In this document: positions 20,446-29,510 of the stretch, one piece after another | How the letters are laid out: each line of letters starts with the position of its first letter | Position numbering within the stretch: the stretch's first letter is position 1 | From: Yersinia rochesterensis | GTDB taxonomy: Bacteria; Pseudomonadota; Gammaproteobacteria; Enterobacterales; Enterobacteriaceae | Assembly: GCF_003600645.1 (NCBI RefSeq) | Contig: NZ_CP032482.1 | Location: 3,286,001-3,350,000, forward strand | Reading direction: 5' to 3' | Length of the DNA stretch: 64,000 bases | Notes under the pieces: generated by a model | Seen by the model: the letters and a program-made list of their open reading frames with translations, nothing else | Told to the model about the DNA's origin: nothing | Databases searched by the model: none | Translations under genes and position numbers: made by a program

Positions 20446-20545
20446 CTACACCCTAAATAATTCGAGTTGCAGGAAGGCGGCAAGCGATTGATAAATGGGT
20501 TGTAAACCATTTTGAACAGCGCTTGCGCTGGCCTGCCAGCAGAGC
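20446..20545. repeat. Truncated Yersinia dispersed repeat (copy 2)
   Basis: Starting 12 bases after the emrR stop, the sequence ACCCTAAATAATTCGAGT then TGCAGGAAGGCGGCAAGCG matches the left end of the repeat family found at 26483 and 39577. The matching right end (CCTGCAACTTGAA type) is not found. The right half is therefore missing, and remnant pseudogene sequence follows. The far boundary is approximate. Confidence 0.65.
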
Positions 20546-20602
20546 CTCTGATGAGGCTCATTAGTACTGGAAGATCCCCAACTTAATGCTTTGATGACCC
20601 CA

Positions 20603-20802
20603 AAGCTTGCAAACCTCACCTTCGCTAAAACAAGCGGCGGCGCGATGAACTGTTGATTAGCCAGTCACAATATCTACAACAGCAGCAATCCTAACTCAGT
20701 GCCAGCAACAATTTATTGCAGGCCAAGATTGGTTTGATCCGTTCACTCGGCGGTGGCTATCAAGCGCCCATCAGTGATGGTTCACAAAATAAAACAAAAT
20801 AA
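20603..20802 (+). pseudogene. 3' remnant of an outer-membrane efflux protein (OMF/TolC family) gene
   Basis: No intact frame exists here, but the frame from 20644 to the TAA at 20800-20802 reads RDELLISQSQYLQQQQS, a stop at 20689-20691, then LSASNNLLQAKIGLIRSLGG and GYQAP. This is the C-terminal pattern of outer-membrane factors (long coiled helix, then IGLIRALGGGY). Before 20636 the match continues in another frame as LANLTFAKTSGG. So a frameshift and a nonsense mutation break the remnant, and its 5' part is gone. It ends 20 bases before emrA, where an OMF gene would complete an emr tripartite pump. The family assignment is by pattern only. Confidence 0.7.
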
Positions 20803-20822
20803 TATAGAGCGTGGAGAACACC

Positions 20823-21995
20823 ATGAGTGCAAACGCGGAAGCTCAAGTGCCGCAACAACCGCAGAATAAAAAGAAGCAACGTAAACGCGTGCTGCTGTTA
20901 CTGACGGGTATTTTTATTATTATCGGGGTGGCTTACTTTATTTATTGGTTCCTGGTGCTGCGTCATCACCAAGAGACTGATAACGCCTATGTTTCGGGCA
21001 ATCAGGTACAGATAATGTCGCAGGTTCCCGGCAGTGTCGTCAGTGTTAATTTTGAAAATACTGACTTGGTCAAAAGTGGCGATATTCTTCTGATACTTGA
21101 CCCAACTGATGCCGAACAAGCTTATGAGCAGGCAAAAACCGCACTGGCAAATAGTGTGCGCCAAACCCACCAGCTCATGATTAACAGCCAGCAATATCAA
21201 GCCAATATTGCGCTGAAAAAAACCGAGCTGAGCAAAGCACAAAATGACCTGAAACGCCGTGTGGTGCTGGGTTCTGTTGATGCCATTGGCCGCGAAGAAC
21301 TGCAACACGCCCGTGATGCCGTGGATGCTGCACAAGCTTCATTGGACGTGGCGATTGCACAATATAACGCCAATCAGGCGCTGGTGCTGAACACTCCGTT
21401 GGAGAAACAACCGGCCGTCGAGCAAGCTGCTGCCAAGTTGCGCGATGCCTGGCTTGCCCTGCAACGCACCAAAGTGGTCAGCCCCATCACCGGTTTTGTG
21501 TCGCGCCGCAGTGTGCAAGTGGGCGCGGAAATTGCCAATGGTGCGCCACTGATGGCGGTTATTCCAGCTAACGAAATGTGGATTGACGCCAACTTCAAAG
21601 AAACACAGTTAGCCAATATGCGAATTGGCCAACCCGCCACGGTAGTGACTGATTTCTATGGCGATGATGTGGTTTTCCAAGGAAAAGTTGTTGGCCTAGA
21701 TATGGGAACGGGCAGCGCTTTCTCACTGCTCCCCGCGCAAAATGCTACCGGTAACTGGATCAAAGTGGTTCAGCGCTTGCCGGTGCGTATTCAGCTTGAT
21801 GCCAAACAGTTGGCTGAGCATCCGCTGCGCATTGGCTTATCGACCAGGGTGCGGGTAGATACCGCCGATGTCGAAGGCCAAGTGTTAGCACAAAACGTGC
21901 GCAAAGAACCGGCATTTGTCACCAACGCGCTGTCCTTGGATTTAGCGCCGGTTAATCAAATGATTAGCGATATTGTTCATGCAAATGCGGGTTAA
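20823..21995 (+). CDS. emrA: EmrA, membrane-fusion subunit of multidrug efflux pump
   Basis: Periplasmic adaptor of the EmrAB pump. The ATG at 20823 follows GGAG by six bases and gives 390 residues, the E. coli length; a GTG four codons upstream is less likely. One membrane helix (about residues 24-46, LLLLTGIFIIIGVAYFIYW) is followed by HlyD-type lipoyl halves and an alpha-helical hairpin (RQTHQLMINSQQYQANIAL region). ETDNAYVSGNQVQIMSQVPG is a family hallmark. It pairs with EmrB and, with the local OMF gene decayed, presumably uses TolC. Confidence 0.97.
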   Translation: MSANAEAQVPQQPQNKKKQRKRVLLLLTGIFIIIGVAYFIYWFLVLRHHQETDNAYVSGNQVQIMSQVPGSVVSVNFENTDLVKSGDILLILDPTDAEQAYEQAKTALANSVRQTHQLMINSQQYQANIALKKTELSKAQNDLKRRVVLGSVDAIGREELQHARDAVDAAQASLDVAIAQYNANQALVLNTPLEKQPAVEQAAAKLRDAWLALQRTKVVSPITGFVSRRSVQVGAEIANGAPLMAVIPANEMWIDANFKETQLANMRIGQPATVVTDFYGDDVVFQGKVVGLDMGTGSAFSLLPAQNATGNWIKVVQRLPVRIQLDAKQLAEHPLRIGLSTRVRVDTADVEGQVLAQNVRKEPAFVTNALSLDLAPVNQMISDIVHANAG

Positions 21996-22034
21996 TATTG
22001 ATGCAAATGCAAGTTAAGCGCACCGGGGGCCACT

Positions 22035-23570
22035 GTGGCACAAAAACCGCTTGAAGGTGCCCAACTTGCCTGGATGACCGTCGCGCTATCATTAGCGACT
22101 TTCATGCAGGTGCTGGACTCCACTATTGCTAACGTAGCTATTCCGACCATTGCCGGGGATCTTGGCTCGTCCAACTCCCAAGGTACATGGGTTATTACTT
22201 CATTCGGCGTAGCAAATGCGATTTCCATCCCTATCACCGGTTGGCTGGCAAAACGCATCGGTGAAGTCAGATTGTTCCTGTGGTCGACGGGGTTATTCGC
22301 ACTGGCCTCATGGCTGTGCGGCGTGTCAAACAGCCTGGGGATGCTTATCTTCTTCCGGGTTATTCAAGGGTTGGTCGCAGGCCCATTGATCCCATTGTCA
22401 CAAAGTTTGCTACTGAATAACTACCCGCCCGCGAAGCGAAGTATGGCCCTGGCATTGTGGTCGATGACGATTGTTGTCGCCCCAATCTTTGGGCCGATCC
22501 TCGGCGGTTATATCAGTGACAACTATCACTGGGGCTGGATCTTCTTTATCAACATCCCAATCGGGCTGGTGGTCATTTTAGTGGCGGGCAGCACCCTGAA
22601 AGGGCGCGAGACCAAAACTGAAATCAAACCTATTGATACCGTGGGGTTGGTATTATTGGTGGTGGGTATCGGTGCCCTACAAATCATGCTTGACCAAGGT
22701 AAGGAGCTGGACTGGTTTAACTCGACCGAGATAATCGTCCTGACGGTCATTGCCGTGATCGCCATTATCTTCCTGATAGTGTGGGAGCTAACCGACGACC
22801 ATCCGGTGATCGATTTGTCATTATTCAAATCGAGAAACTTTACCATTGGTTGTTTGTGTATCAGCCTGGCCTATATGTTGTACTTCGGCGCGATAGTCTT
22901 GCTGCCACAGCTATTACAGGAGGTATATGGCTATACCGCCACCTGGGCCGGCTTGGCATCAGCGCCGGTGGGGATATTACCGGTGCTATTGTCACCCATA
23001 ATTGGGCGCTTCTCACATCGAATTGATATGCGTCAATTAGTCACATTCAGCTTCATTATGTATGCGGTTTGTTTCTATTGGCGAGCATATACATTCGAAC
23101 CGGGAATGGATTTTGGTGCCTCGGCGTGGCCGCAGTTTGTGCAAGGTTTTGCTATTGCCTGCTTCTTTATGCCACTGACGGCGATTACTTTGTCCGGTTT
23201 ACCGCCAGAGCGTATGGCGGCGGCATCCAGTTTATCTAACTTCCTGCGAACACTGGCGGGGTCGATTGGTACTTCAATCACCACCACTTTGTGGACGCAA
23301 AGAGAATCGATGCACCATTCACAGTTGACGGAATTTGTTAACCCGTTTAACCCGAATGCCACGCAAATGTATCAGGATCTCGAGAAACTGGGGATGAATC
23401 AGCAGCAAGCATCGGCTTATCTGGCACGGGAAATTACCAATCAAGGGCTGATTATCTCGGCTAATGAGATTTTCTGGCTCTCGGCGGGCGTGTTCCTACT
23501 GCTACTGGCACTGGTGTGGTTTGCTAAACCGCCATTTACCTCCGGCGGCGGAGGCGGTGGCGCGCACTAG
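22035..23570 (+). CDS. emrB: EmrB, multidrug efflux MFS transporter
   Basis: Inner-membrane proton antiporter of 511 residues with fourteen predicted helices (DHA2 family). It exports hydrophobic uncouplers and antibiotics in E. coli. It starts with GTG after a GGGGG run 39 bases past emrA. Motif C of drug antiporters is seen in IFGPILGGYISDNYHWGW (about residues 155-172), and the loop TGWLAKRIGEVRLFLWS corresponds to motif A. The glycine-rich C-terminus GGGGGGAH is shared with the E. coli protein. Confidence 0.97.
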   Translation: MAQKPLEGAQLAWMTVALSLATFMQVLDSTIANVAIPTIAGDLGSSNSQGTWVITSFGVANAISIPITGWLAKRIGEVRLFLWSTGLFALASWLCGVSNSLGMLIFFRVIQGLVAGPLIPLSQSLLLNNYPPAKRSMALALWSMTIVVAPIFGPILGGYISDNYHWGWIFFINIPIGLVVILVAGSTLKGRETKTEIKPIDTVGLVLLVVGIGALQIMLDQGKELDWFNSTEIIVLTVIAVIAIIFLIVWELTDDHPVIDLSLFKSRNFTIGCLCISLAYMLYFGAIVLLPQLLQEVYGYTATWAGLASAPVGILPVLLSPIIGRFSHRIDMRQLVTFSFIMYAVCFYWRAYTFEPGMDFGASAWPQFVQGFAIACFFMPLTAITLSGLPPERMAAASSLSNFLRTLAGSIGTSITTTLWTQRESMHHSQLTEFVNPFNPNATQMYQDLEKLGMNQQQASAYLAREITNQGLIISANEIFWLSAGVFLLLLALVWFAKPPFTSGGGGGGAH

Positions 23571-23592
23571 CAGCAAAAACTGACTAATAAAA

Positions 23593-23624
23593 AAAGGGCG
23601 CTGACTTATCATCAGCGCCCTTTA
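23593..23624 (-). terminator. Bidirectional terminator between emrB and yfiF
   Basis: A perfect 12-bp stem AAAGGGCGCTGA / TCAGCGCCCTTT with a 7-base loop lies 22 bases after emrB. The long T run is on the minus strand (the A7 at 23589-23595), so it is best suited to transcripts from yfiF, but it probably also ends emrB transcripts. Confidence 0.85.
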
Positions 23625-23660
23625 AGGTTATCAACCAAGCTATTTTATAGTTCGGAGATT

Positions 23661-23732
23661 AGCGGGGTGACTGCACCAATGGGCGCTCCGACGGCTTACG
23701 CCGTTACGACCCATTCGGCACATTTCCCCGCT
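23661..23732. repeat. 72-base nested stem-loop between emrB and yfiF
   Basis: Four sets of complementary arms nest symmetrically: AGCGGGG (23661) with CCCCGCT (23726), TGC with GCA, AATGGG (23678) with CCCATT (23710), and ACGGC (23691) with GCCGT (23700), around the loop TTA. It lies between the convergent emrB and yfiF genes. It could be a palindromic mobile relic or a structured RNA. It shares length and layout, though not obvious sequence, with the ygaZ hairpin. Confidence 0.7.
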
Positions 23733-23778
23733 TATCAACTTGTTACTTTATATTTTAGCTATTGCAACGACGAATGAA

Positions 23779-24870
23779 TTAAGCCTGATTTTGACGCCAC
23801 CACTCCGACAGCAAAATACCGGTCGCCACTGACACATTCAAACTTTCAACTTTGCCAGTACCGCCAATAGAGACACTCACATCGCCCTGCTGCCAAGCGC
23901 TGTCAGTCAGGCCATCACTCTCTTGCCCTAAGACCAACACCATTTTGGCTGGTAGCTCAGCTTTCGCCAGACTGACACCTTTATGGCTTGAGGTGGTCAC
24001 TATGGTGTAGCCCGCTTTACGGAAAGTATCCAACACAGAAAGGAAGTCATCAGCATTGATTGCTTTGATATGCTCTGCACCGCCTTCTGCTGTACGAACA
24101 GCCGCACCAGACTCCAACACTGCGGGGTCTTGCAGCAACACGCCATTGATACCAAAATGCGCACAGGTCCGCATAATGCCGCCCAGATTATGTGGGTTAC
24201 CCACATCTTCCAGTGCCAACACGCAATCTTTCGCCTGAGTCTGTTGTTGCAGATAAGTTTCTGCATCCAAACCCTGACGTTTTTTAATCAGGAAGCACAC
24301 GCCACCGTGGTGTTCAGTGCCAGATGCTTTAGCCAGTTCATCTTCTTCAACCACATGGTAAGCCTTGCGGTTAGCCGCCATCCATTTCAATGCTTCACGG
24401 AAACGAGGGGTAACTGACTGCACAAACCAAGCGCGCACAATAGCATCAGGACGGCTTTCAAACAGCGCTTTACAGGCATTTTCGCCATAAACGCGTGTTT
24501 CTTCAGCCCGCTGACGGCGCAATTGCGCTGGGTCTACATGGCTTTTACCGCTGATACCGCCGTGATCAAACTCGGGTTCTTCAGTGGGGGCGCGAGACAC
24601 CGTTTTCCACGGTGAATCGTAAGGGCCACTGCTGTCAGAACGCGCCGGACGGCTAGGACTCGTGCGTTCATTACGGCCTGAATCATTACGACGTGAGTCA
24701 TTATTACGCGATGAGCTGCCGCGACCGGCATTATCACCCGGGCGGCCTTTGCCTGCCGGACGCGGGTTTTTACCACGGTTATTGTTACTACGGTCGTCGC
24801 TGCTGTTTTCGTCACTACGGACGTACATCACTTTAACTTTGCCGTTTTTGCCACTAAATGAATCGTTCAT
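23779..24870 (-). CDS. yfiF: YfiF, SpoU-family tRNA/rRNA methyltransferase
   Basis: Putative RNA 2'-O-ribose methyltransferase of 363 residues. The start [14 protein letters not shown] follows a GGAGAAG site; five codons upstream are also open. Residues 12-75 are a disordered Ser/Arg/Asn/Gly tract. The C-terminal SPOUT domain shows [20 protein letters not shown] (motif 1), [11 protein letters not shown] (motif 2) and [17 protein letters not shown] (motif 3). Its RNA target is not known. It is divergent from trxC, as in E. coli. Confidence 0.93.
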   Translation of the reverse strand: MNDSFSGKNGKVKVMYVRSDENSSDDRSNNNRGKNPRPAGKGRPGDNAGRGSSSRNNDSRRNDSGRNERTSPSRPARSDSSGPYDSPWKTVSRAPTEEPEFDHGGISGKSHVDPAQLRRQRAEETRVYGENACKALFESRPDAIVRAWFVQSVTPRFREALKWMAANRKAYHVVEEDELAKASGTEHHGGVCFLIKKRQGLDAETYLQQQTQAKDCVLALEDVGNPHNLGGIMRTCAHFGINGVLLQDPAVLESGAAVRTAEGGAEHIKAINADDFLSVLDTFRKAGYTIVTTSSHKGVSLAKAELPAKMVLVLGQESDGLTDSAWQQGDVSVSIGGTGKVESLNVSVATGILLSEWWRQNQA

Positions 24871-25090
24871 TGTCTTCTCCACCAACGCGCAGGGCGCGAA
24901 GATTACCTGATGTCTGCTCGGTTAGCCATAAGCAAGCGCTAAAAGCTAGCAACTATCGTATTCATCGAATAAACCATTTTGGCACTAACTTCATTTATAT
25001 CCATAATAGATAACAACAACGAAACAATTCAGGTCACATTGACTGTATGGTTTCCCTCAATCTACTCAGATACTCAATAAAGGCTAATTT

Positions 25091-25531
25091 ATGAATACGG
25101 TATGTACAGCTTGTATGGCGACCAATCGCCTACCGGAAGCACGTATTGATGACGGCGCTAAATGTGGGCGCTGCGGCCACTCTTTATTTGATGGCGAAGT
25201 CATTAACGCCACCGCCGAAACACTGGATAAACTGCTGCAAGATGACCTGCCGGTGGTCATAGACTTCTGGGCACCATGGTGTGGCCCTTGCCGCAGCTTC
25301 GCGCCCATCTTTGAAGATGTTGCCGCAGAGCGAGCCGGAAAAGTTCGCTTCGTTAAAATCAATACTGAAGCAGAACCCGCACTCAGCGCGCGTTTCCGTA
25401 TCCGCAGCATTCCCACCATTATGCTGTATCGAAACGGCAAAATGGTCGACATGCTTAGCGGCGCATTGCCAAAGGCACCTTTTGATAATTGGTTAAATGA
25501 GCAATTATCAGTGGAACCTACCGCGCGCTAA
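25091..25531 (+). CDS. trxC: TrxC, thioredoxin 2
   Basis: Zinc-containing thioredoxin of 146 residues that reduces disulfides, in E. coli under OxyR control. The N-terminal zinc finger has two CxxC pairs (TVCTACM at residues 4-9 and CGRCGH at about residues 26-31). The thioredoxin domain has the active site [10 protein letters not shown] (about residues 61-70) and the cis-proline loop RSIPTIMLY. The order yfiF-trxC-tapT-pat-pssA is the E. coli order. I did not identify an OxyR site. Confidence 0.97.
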   Translation: MNTVCTACMATNRLPEARIDDGAKCGRCGHSLFDGEVINATAETLDKLLQDDLPVVIDFWAPWCGPCRSFAPIFEDVAAERAGKVRFVKINTEAEPALSARFRIRSIPTIMLYRNGKMVDMLSGALPKAPFDNWLNEQLSVEPTAR

Positions 25532-25702
25532 GCTAGTTTAACTCATTTATCACCCTTCGGGGCCACTCAAGTGCCCGATAAAGTGTGGTTATAATCCAAA
25601 ACAGCACCCTGACAGTTTTCTGTTGGAGTGTTGTTTTTTCTTTTATGGTATGACTGGGCACAAGGGTTGATTAGAATAGCGCTATTTCTTCAGGAGTCCG
25701 TC

Positions 25703-26461
25703 GTGACTGAATCATCCACCACCGACCCTATTTTACCGACGGTCATAAATGCTTTACCGACGGAAAATGCAGTATTGCGTTTGCGCCAGCAGCGGTTATC
25801 CGCATCCACCCGCCCTTATCGCGCCCGTGGTTGCCGTGCTATTCGCTGCCAAGGCTGTCTGTTAACTGAGCGATTTTGCTTGTGTGACACCATCAAACAA
25901 CAGCCGGCCAACAGCCGTTTTTGCCTGATAATGTTTGATACTGAACCCCTCAAGCCCAGTAATACTGGCCGCTTAATTGCTGATATTCTGCCAAACACTC
26001 AAGCTTTTCTCTGGGCGCGAACAGAAGTTTCCCCTGAGCTGTTAGCCGCGATACGCGACCCTCAGCGCCAACCTTATGTGGTTTTCCCAGAAAAATATGC
26101 CGACCCCGAGCGGCAAGTCTTCAATCAATTACCTGTCAGCGATAAACCACCGTTATTTATTCTGCTGGACGGTACCTGGACTGAAGCTAAAAAAATGTTT
26201 CGTAGAAGCCCGTATCTTAGCGGACTACCGATATTGTCGCTGAATGTCAGCAATACCTCGGATTATATGCTGCGAGAAGCAGCACGCCCGGAACAACATT
26301 GCACCGTCGAAGTTGCTGCAGCCCTACTCCAGCAAGCTGGTGATATTCATGCCGCCGATGGATTAACTGCCCATTTTCATTATTTCCGCCAGCAATATTT
26401 AGCAGGAAAACCTCACCATCCAGTGGGCCGAGTCACAGCAAATACCGAAAAAATCGCATAA
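25703..26461 (+). CDS. tapT: TapT (YfiP), tRNA-uridine aminocarboxypropyltransferase
   Basis: DTW-domain enzyme that makes the acp3U modification at position 47 of tRNA variable loops, using S-adenosylmethionine. I chose the GTG at 25703, which follows AGGAG at a proper distance and gives 252 residues. The N-terminal cysteine cluster RCQGCLLTERFCLC looks metal-binding. The motif LLDGTWTEAKKMFRRSP (the DxTW signature) is in the second half. It lies between trxC and pat as in E. coli. Confidence 0.93.
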   Translation: MTESSTTDPILPTVINALPTENAVLRLRQQRLSASTRPYRARGCRAIRCQGCLLTERFCLCDTIKQQPANSRFCLIMFDTEPLKPSNTGRLIADILPNTQAFLWARTEVSPELLAAIRDPQRQPYVVFPEKYADPERQVFNQLPVSDKPPLFILLDGTWTEAKKMFRRSPYLSGLPILSLNVSNTSDYMLREAARPEQHCTVEVAAALLQQAGDIHAADGLTAHFHYFRQQYLAGKPHHPVGRVTANTEKIA

Positions 26462-26482
26462 AATCAATAAAGCTGTCTTTGA

Positions 26483-26689
26483 CTGACCCCCAATAGATTT
26501 GAGGGGACAGGAAGACGGCAAGTAAGTGCATCCCGATAAGTCTATTTATTTTAAGGTCACTGACCAGTCAGTGATTCGGGAACAAATTTGAACGCTGTTT
26601 GCGGCAACCTCGTAGAGGCGATGGCCATGAATGGGCTGAGTAACCGGACGCAATCAACACTCCTGCAACTTGAAAGATGACGGGGATAA
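26483..26689. repeat. Yersinia dispersed palindromic repeat (copy 3), in front of pat
   Basis: About 205 bases fill the tapT-pat gap. The left end (GACCCCCAATAGATTTGAGG then GGACAGGAAGACGGCAAG) is inverted in the right end (CTCCTGCAACTTGAAAG then ATGACGGGGAT). Inside is a second dyad, ACTGACCAGTCAGT at 26561-26574. It is the longest copy in this window. The right end supplies the purine-rich GGGGAT that serves as the pat ribosome site. Confidence 0.75.
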
Positions 26690-26690
26690 T

Positions 26691-29333
26691 ATGAGCCAAC
26701 GTGGATTAGAAGCCCTACTACGCCCCAAGTCTATTGCGGTCATTGGCGCATCTGAAAAACCGGAGCGCGCGGGTTTTCTAATGATGCGTAATTTGCTCGA
26801 TGGCGGCTTTAATGGCCCGATTCTACCTGTTACTCCTACTCATAAAGCCGTTTGTGGTGTGCTGGCTTACGCAAATATCGCCAGCCTACCCATTACCCCC
26901 GACCTGGCCATTTTGTGCACCCATGACCGCCGTAACCTATCACTGCTGGAAGACTTAGGGACTCGGGGTTGTAAAGCGGTGATTATCCTGTCGGCGGCAA
27001 CTGAACAATTCCCTGAACTGAAAGCCTGCGCGCAACGCCACCATATGCGCTTACTTGGCCCAAACAGTCTGGGTTTACTGGCTCCGTGGCAAGGGTTAAA
27101 TGCCAGCTTCTCGCCAGTGCCTATCAAAAAAGGGCGGCTGGCGTTTATCTCCCAATCAGCGGCAGTTGCCAACACCATTTTGGACTGGGCGCAGCAACGC
27201 GAAGTGGGATTCTCTTACTTCATTGCTCTCGGTGATAGCCTGGACATTGATGTCGATGACTTGCTCGACTTCCTCGCCAGAGATGGGAAAACCAGCGCTA
27301 TCATGTTGTATCTTGAGCATATCAGTGATGCGCGCCGCTTCTTATCCGCCTCCCGCAGTGCCTCGCGCAATAAACCCATTCTGGTGGTCAAAAGCGGCCG
27401 CAGCCAACGTGCCCAACAATTACTCAATGGCCAACAAGGGTTGGATGCTGCCTATGACGCAGCCATTCAGCGCGCGGGTCTGTTGCGGGTTCAAGATACT
27501 CACGAGCTATTTTCGGCAGTCGAAACACTAAGCCATATGCACCCATTGCGCGGGGAGCGGTTACTGATTGTCAGCAATGGCGCAGCCCCGGCGGCAATGG
27601 CCTTGGATGAGTTGATTAGCCGTAATGGCAAGCTGGCAACACTGTCTGATACCACGCAATCCGCCCTGAGCGCGGCACTACCGCCTTTTGTTTCCTTACG
27701 AAATCCGATTGACCTGCGGGATGATGCCAGCGCTGAGCGCTATTTAGCGGCGCTTAAACCCTTATTGGACAGCACCGATTACGACGCGCTGTTGCTTATC
27801 CACTCACCGAGCGCAGCGGCACCGGGCGGTAAAACCGCTGAGTTATTGATATCGGCCATCCGCCAGCACCCGCGCGGTAAGCGCATTACCTTGCTAACTA
27901 ATTGGTGCGGTGAATATTCATCACAAGATGCCCGTCGTTTATTCACGGAGGCCGGTATTCCGACCTATCGCACGCCAGAAGGCGCGATAACCGCCTTTAT
28001 GCACATGGTTGAATATCGCCGTAACCAAAAGCAGTTAAAAGAAACTCCAGCCTTGCCTATCGGCCTCACGGCCAATACCGCCCATGTGCACCAGTTAATT
28101 CGCCAGGCCCTGGCAGAAGGTACGACCCAACTTGATACCCATGAAGTGCAGCCGATCCTTGAAGCCTATGGCCTCAGCATGTTGCCAACCTGGATTGCCA
28201 GTGACAGTGTCGAAGCAGTACATATTGCTGAGCGGTTGGGCTATCCGGTTGCCATCAAATTACGCTCGCCAGATATTGCGCATAAATCCGAAGTTCAGGG
28301 AGTCATGTTATACCTGCGTACCGCAATCGAAGTGCAACGGGCAGCGGACGATATTCTTGATCGCGTGAAACGCACTTATCCCCAAGCCCGTATCGACGGT
28401 TTATTGGTGCAAAGTATGGCAAACCGCGCTGGGGCGCAGGAGCTACGGATTGCTGTGGAACAAGATGCCATTTTTGGCCCACTCATTATGCTGGGGGAAG
28501 GCGGCATTGAATGGCACCATGAAACGCAGGCCGCAGTTGCATTACCGCCCCTCAATATGGCATTAGCCCGCTATCTGATAATCCAGGCGGTCAAAGGTGG
28601 AAAAATCCGCAGCCGCGGCTCACTGCAACCTCTCGACATTCCTGGCCTGAGCCGTTTGCTAGTACAAGTTTCCAACTTGATTCTCGACTGCCCTGAAATC
28701 TCGCGTTTAGATATTCACCCCGTGCTTGCTTCTGGCAGTGAGTTCACGCTGCTGGATGTATCAATGCAGTTAGCTCCCGTCACTGGCGACCCACAAGCGC
28801 GACTGGCTATCCGCCCCTACCCGCACGAGTTGGAACAAACCGTGATACTAAAAGACGGCTCTCATTGCTTATTCCGCCCTATCTTGCCGGAGGATGAGCC
28901 GCTGCTAAAACTGTTTATTGATCAAGTCACTAAAGAAGATCTCTACTATCGCTACTTCAGTGAAATCAACGAATTCAGCCACGATGATTTGGCGAACATG
29001 ACACAGATTGACTATGATCGGGAAATGGCCTTTGTTGCGGTGCGTCAAAATGCAACTGGCCCGGAAATTATTGGTGTCACGCGCGCGCTATCTGACCCTG
29101 ACAATATTGATGCGGAGTTCGCTGTCTTGGTGCGCTCAGATTTAAAAGGACTGGGGCTGGGGCGGGAGTTGCTCGAGAAAATGATCCAGTACACCCGCAG
29201 CCATGGGTTAACTCGGCTAACAGCAGTCACCATGCCCAATAATCGGGGTATGATTGGGTTGGCGAAGAAACTGGGTTTTAGTATTGATGTGCAAATGGAA
29301 GATGGCATTGTTAACCTAGAGCTGACACTTTGA
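26691..29333 (+). CDS. pat: Pat (YfiQ/PatZ), protein lysine acetyltransferase
   Basis: GNAT enzyme that acetylates lysines of metabolic enzymes such as acetyl-CoA synthetase. The start is MSQRGLEALLRPKSIAVIGA (880 residues). The first 700 residues resemble NDP-forming acyl-CoA synthetase: a CoA-binding domain (SIAVIGASEKPERAG, near residue 14) and an ATP-grasp region (LGYPVAIKLRSPDIAHKS). The GNAT domain is at the C-terminus, with the acetyl-CoA loop LKGLGLGRELLEK and MPNNRGMIGLAKKLGF. The Shine-Dalgarno sequence comes from the end of repeat copy 3. Confidence 0.95.
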   Translation: MSQRGLEALLRPKSIAVIGASEKPERAGFLMMRNLLDGGFNGPILPVTPTHKAVCGVLAYANIASLPITPDLAILCTHDRRNLSLLEDLGTRGCKAVIILSAATEQFPELKACAQRHHMRLLGPNSLGLLAPWQGLNASFSPVPIKKGRLAFISQSAAVANTILDWAQQREVGFSYFIALGDSLDIDVDDLLDFLARDGKTSAIMLYLEHISDARRFLSASRSASRNKPILVVKSGRSQRAQQLLNGQQGLDAAYDAAIQRAGLLRVQDTHELFSAVETLSHMHPLRGERLLIVSNGAAPAAMALDELISRNGKLATLSDTTQSALSAALPPFVSLRNPIDLRDDASAERYLAALKPLLDSTDYDALLLIHSPSAAAPGGKTAELLISAIRQHPRGKRITLLTNWCGEYSSQDARRLFTEAGIPTYRTPEGAITAFMHMVEYRRNQKQLKETPALPIGLTANTAHVHQLIRQALAEGTTQLDTHEVQPILEAYGLSMLPTWIASDSVEAVHIAERLGYPVAIKLRSPDIAHKSEVQGVMLYLRTAIEVQRAADDILDRVKRTYPQARIDGLLVQSMANRAGAQELRIAVEQDAIFGPLIMLGEGGIEWHHETQAAVALPPLNMALARYLIIQAVKGGKIRSRGSLQPLDIPGLSRLLVQVSNLILDCPEISRLDIHPVLASGSEFTLLDVSMQLAPVTGDPQARLAIRPYPHELEQTVILKDGSHCLFRPILPEDEPLLKLFIDQVTKEDLYYRYFSEINEFSHDDLANMTQIDYDREMAFVAVRQNATGPEIIGVTRALSDPDNIDAEFAVLVRSDLKGLGLGRELLEKMIQYTRSHGLTRLTAVTMPNNRGMIGLAKKLGFSIDVQMEDGIVNLELTL

Positions 29334-29510
29334 TTTCAATCACCTGAATCGCTGTGATATAGCCCACATAGATAAGTGATTCGGTCTACGGTTGGCAAAA
29401 CTTGCGCACAATCCGGAAAAGTAGTGGTATTATCGCCCGACTCTATGGATTAGTGTTTTTTTGGATATGGCGGTTCTGCCATCAAATAACAAGAGAAGAA
29501 GCGCACTGTG

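Noticed and set aside
20106..20561. 151-codon minus-strand frame opposite emrR
   Set aside because: It is antisense to emrR and ends in a repeat; no family features are visible.
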